From Lysobacteraceae bacterium (GTDB lineage Bacteria; Patescibacteriota; Patescibacteriia; JAACEG01): 16,200 nucleotides of DNA. The translations under genes were made by a program, and so were the position numbers. The notes beneath the pieces were generated by a model. That model was not told where the DNA came from. It saw only the letters and a program-made list of their open reading frames with translations, and made no database searches. The DNA is taken from contig JAACEG010000002.1 of assembly GCA_011682665.1 (NCBI GenBank), positions 1 through 16,200 of the forward strand, written 5' to 3'. Shown in pieces: positions 15,388 through 16,200 of this stretch (position 1 is the first letter of the stretch; the number at the start of each line of letters is the position of its first letter).

Positions 15388-15549
15388 TTAATCTTTTTTC
15401 CATCCGCATGGGCACTTTCTGTAGGCATCTTCTACAACACTATAATCCCTACTAAGTACGTTAATGGAGATAAGTTTTTCTCCACATCTCGGACAAAAAT
15501 TAGGTCTTTCTGTTTGATTCATTTTTTTAATATCTAATAATTCCCGCAT
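15388..15549 (-). CDS. 53-residue zinc-ribbon protein, first gene of the T-box operon
   Basis: Translating from the ATG at 15549 gives 53 residues: MRELLDIKKMNQTERP, then CPRCG (C19, C22), a middle part with LISINVLSRDYSVVEDAY, and a C-terminal CPCGWKKD (C46, C48). The four cysteines suggest one bound zinc. A textbook AAAGGAGG site sits 6 nt upstream of the ATG, which fixes the start. It is the first gene after the T-box terminator and is separated from the second zinc-ribbon gene by 29 nt. The function is unknown. The closest conceptual parallel is Bacillus anti-TRAP, also a 53-residue zinc protein behind a T box, but the cysteine pattern differs and I claim no homology. Confidence 0.8.
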   Translation of the reverse strand: MRELLDIKKMNQTERPNFCPRCGEKLISINVLSRDYSVVEDAYRKCPCGWKKD

Positions 15550-15598
15550 AGCTCCCTCCTTTATTTGTTTTGATGACTTTATTTTTACTTTTTTAAAA

Positions 15599-15652
15599 TA
15601 AAAAACTTCTCATCTCTTTATCCAAAAAAAATTAGATAAAGGGACGAGAAGT
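15599..15652 (-). terminator. T-box regulatory terminator
   Basis: On the minus strand ACTTCTC (15646-15652)/GAGAAGT (15605-15611) and CTTTATC/GATAAAG form a long stem that includes the conserved CGTCCC. A run of T follows. This is the off-state hairpin that competes with the T-box antiterminator at 15660-15675. Confidence 0.88.
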
Positions 15653-15950
15653 CTTATTTCCCGCGGTGCCACCCTTGGTTCCCAGCGCTAATTTCATTTT
15701 TTTAAAAAATAAAGAAATTAAATTAGCGCTAAGCACTTTTACTGACTCCGGACTAGGTTAAACATCTTAGATAGTAAACTATCTATTGCCTTAAGGGATA
15801 TCAGTTATCCTATGGTTACGGAGGAAGCCGAATCTCCACTAACGCAAAGATCATCTTTTCACAAAAAATGTGAATAAATTAGACCCAACCCTTTGAATTA
15901 AAATTCAAAGGATCTAATTTGTAGATTTTATGATTATCAAAATTACTTTT
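15599..15950 (-). promoter_or_regulatory. T-box riboswitch leader (tRNA-sensing)
   Basis: The signature T-box sequence AGGGTGGCACCGCGGG occupies 15660-15675 on the minus strand. The conserved CGTCCCTTT follows inside a terminator stem. A Stem III-like helix, AGCGCTAATTT/AAATTAGCGCT (15684-15694/15720-15730), precedes it. Upstream are a helix AGATAG/CTATCT (15769-15784), a hairpin GGATA-ACTGA-TATCC (15796-15810) and a long 5' hairpin (15876-15920). UGGC in the antiterminator bulge would pair with GCCA, so the sensed tRNA should have discriminator G. I could not identify a canonical Stem I or specifier codon. Uncharged tRNA would stabilise the antiterminator and turn on the two zinc-ribbon genes. 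Confidence 0.88.
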
Positions 15951-15978
15951 ATTAAAACACAAATAAAAAATTTGTCAA
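15951..15978 (-). promoter_or_regulatory. Promoter of the T-box operon
   Basis: On the minus strand a perfect -35 TTGACA (15973-15978) and a -10 TTTAAT (15951-15956, one mismatch) are separated by 16 bp. The predicted start near 15944 gives a leader of about 395 nt before the first zinc-ribbon ATG. Confidence 0.65.
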
Positions 15979-16065
15979 GCAAATAAATTAATTTCATAAG
16001 CTGACAAAAAAATTTTAAAGGCAATGTATTGACTTTTTTTATTTTTTTGTTATTATCAAGAAATA

Positions 16066-16100
16066 GACTTACTGCGCAAATAATCTTATAATAAAATTAG
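16066..16100 (+). promoter_or_regulatory. Putative promoter reading into repeat copy 3
   Basis: TAGACT and a perfect TATAAT, separated by 17 bp, lie on the plus strand directly before the conserved GGGGCTGGTGACGAGAGCG block. This would place the transcript start within about 15 nt of the block. AT-rich chance matches are possible. Confidence 0.35.
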
Positions 16101-16106
16101 ATTACA

Positions 16107-16200
16107 TAGGGGCTGGTGACGAGAGCGTTTTCGTAACGAAATTTTTAGATTTTGAGACAAATTTTTTAAATAATTTTTTTAGCCTACCCTAAGGTAAGGT
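16107..16200 (+). repeat. Modular hairpin repeat, copy 3 (reaches the window edge)
   Basis: This is block A (GGGGCTGGTGACGAGAGCG) followed by the linker TTTTCGTAACGAAATTTTTAG and block B up to the last base (AGCCTACCCTAAGGTAAGGT). It aligns base for base with the reverse complement of copy 1, apart from a few substitutions and the 21-bp palindrome missing here. Copies 1 and 3 therefore form an inverted repeat spanning the window, and copy 3 is cut off by the window end. Confidence 0.88.

Noticed and set aside
16110-16145. Hammerhead-ribozyme-like core in the repeat (CTGATGA followed by CGAAA)
   Set aside because: Copy 3 has CTGGTGA, which breaks the core. Copy 2 lacks GAAA. The hairpin that does form uses the core bases themselves, and no stem I/III cleavage site is visible.

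Overview
The window is AT-rich and densely packed. It carries single-copy housekeeping genes in forms typical of the Candidate Phyla Radiation (Patescibacteria, probably a Parcubacteria-like lineage). The assignment rests on five things: very short spacers, few Shine-Dalgarno sites, a MurE-like ligase without the usual N-terminal domain, a degenerate DHH protein, and small GC-rich palindromes set in AT-rich spacers. TGA ends several genes, so the standard bacterial code fits and the code-25 lineages do not. The lineage call is inference; no search was run.

Layout. 1-126: a repeat copy. 236-576: a small membrane protein and a bidirectional terminator. 583-816 (-): a tRNA cluster in which a tRNA-Ile(UAU) gene, flanked by an inverted repeat, sits between the two halves of a tRNA-Val-like gene. 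841-1977 (-): a DHH-family protein with a degenerate active site, divergent from 2071-4360 (+), a nucleotidyltransferase-like gene overlapping an O-antigen-ligase-like membrane protein. 4409-5752 (-): MurE-like ligase. 5801-5931: palindromic repeats. 5979-7662 (-): ruvA and an AI-2E/PerM-family permease. 7739-8188 (+): tsaE. 8248-10955 (-): a pilB-type ATPase overlapping an unknown membrane protein by 4 nt. 11125-14881 (-): an MFS permease, a HAD hydrolase and ftsH. 14947-15060: second repeat copy. 15085-15978 (-): a T-box riboswitch, two tiny zinc-ribbon genes and a strong terminator. 16107-16200: third repeat copy, inverted relative to the first.

Most of the window is ordinary core biology: cell envelope (MurE-like, O-antigen-ligase-like), DNA repair (RuvA), tRNA modification (TsaE), type IV pilus ATPase and membrane protease (FtsH). 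Two places stand out. First, a tRNA-controlled T-box operon encodes only two tiny zinc-ribbon proteins, both with textbook Shine-Dalgarno sites that the surrounding genes lack. Second, the broken tRNA-Val-like gene has its halves joined by a near-perfect 17-18 bp helix whose loop contains a complete tRNA-Ile(UAU) gene. A modular hairpin repeat lies at both window edges and beside the T-box operon, which suggests a mobile or rearranging neighbourhood.
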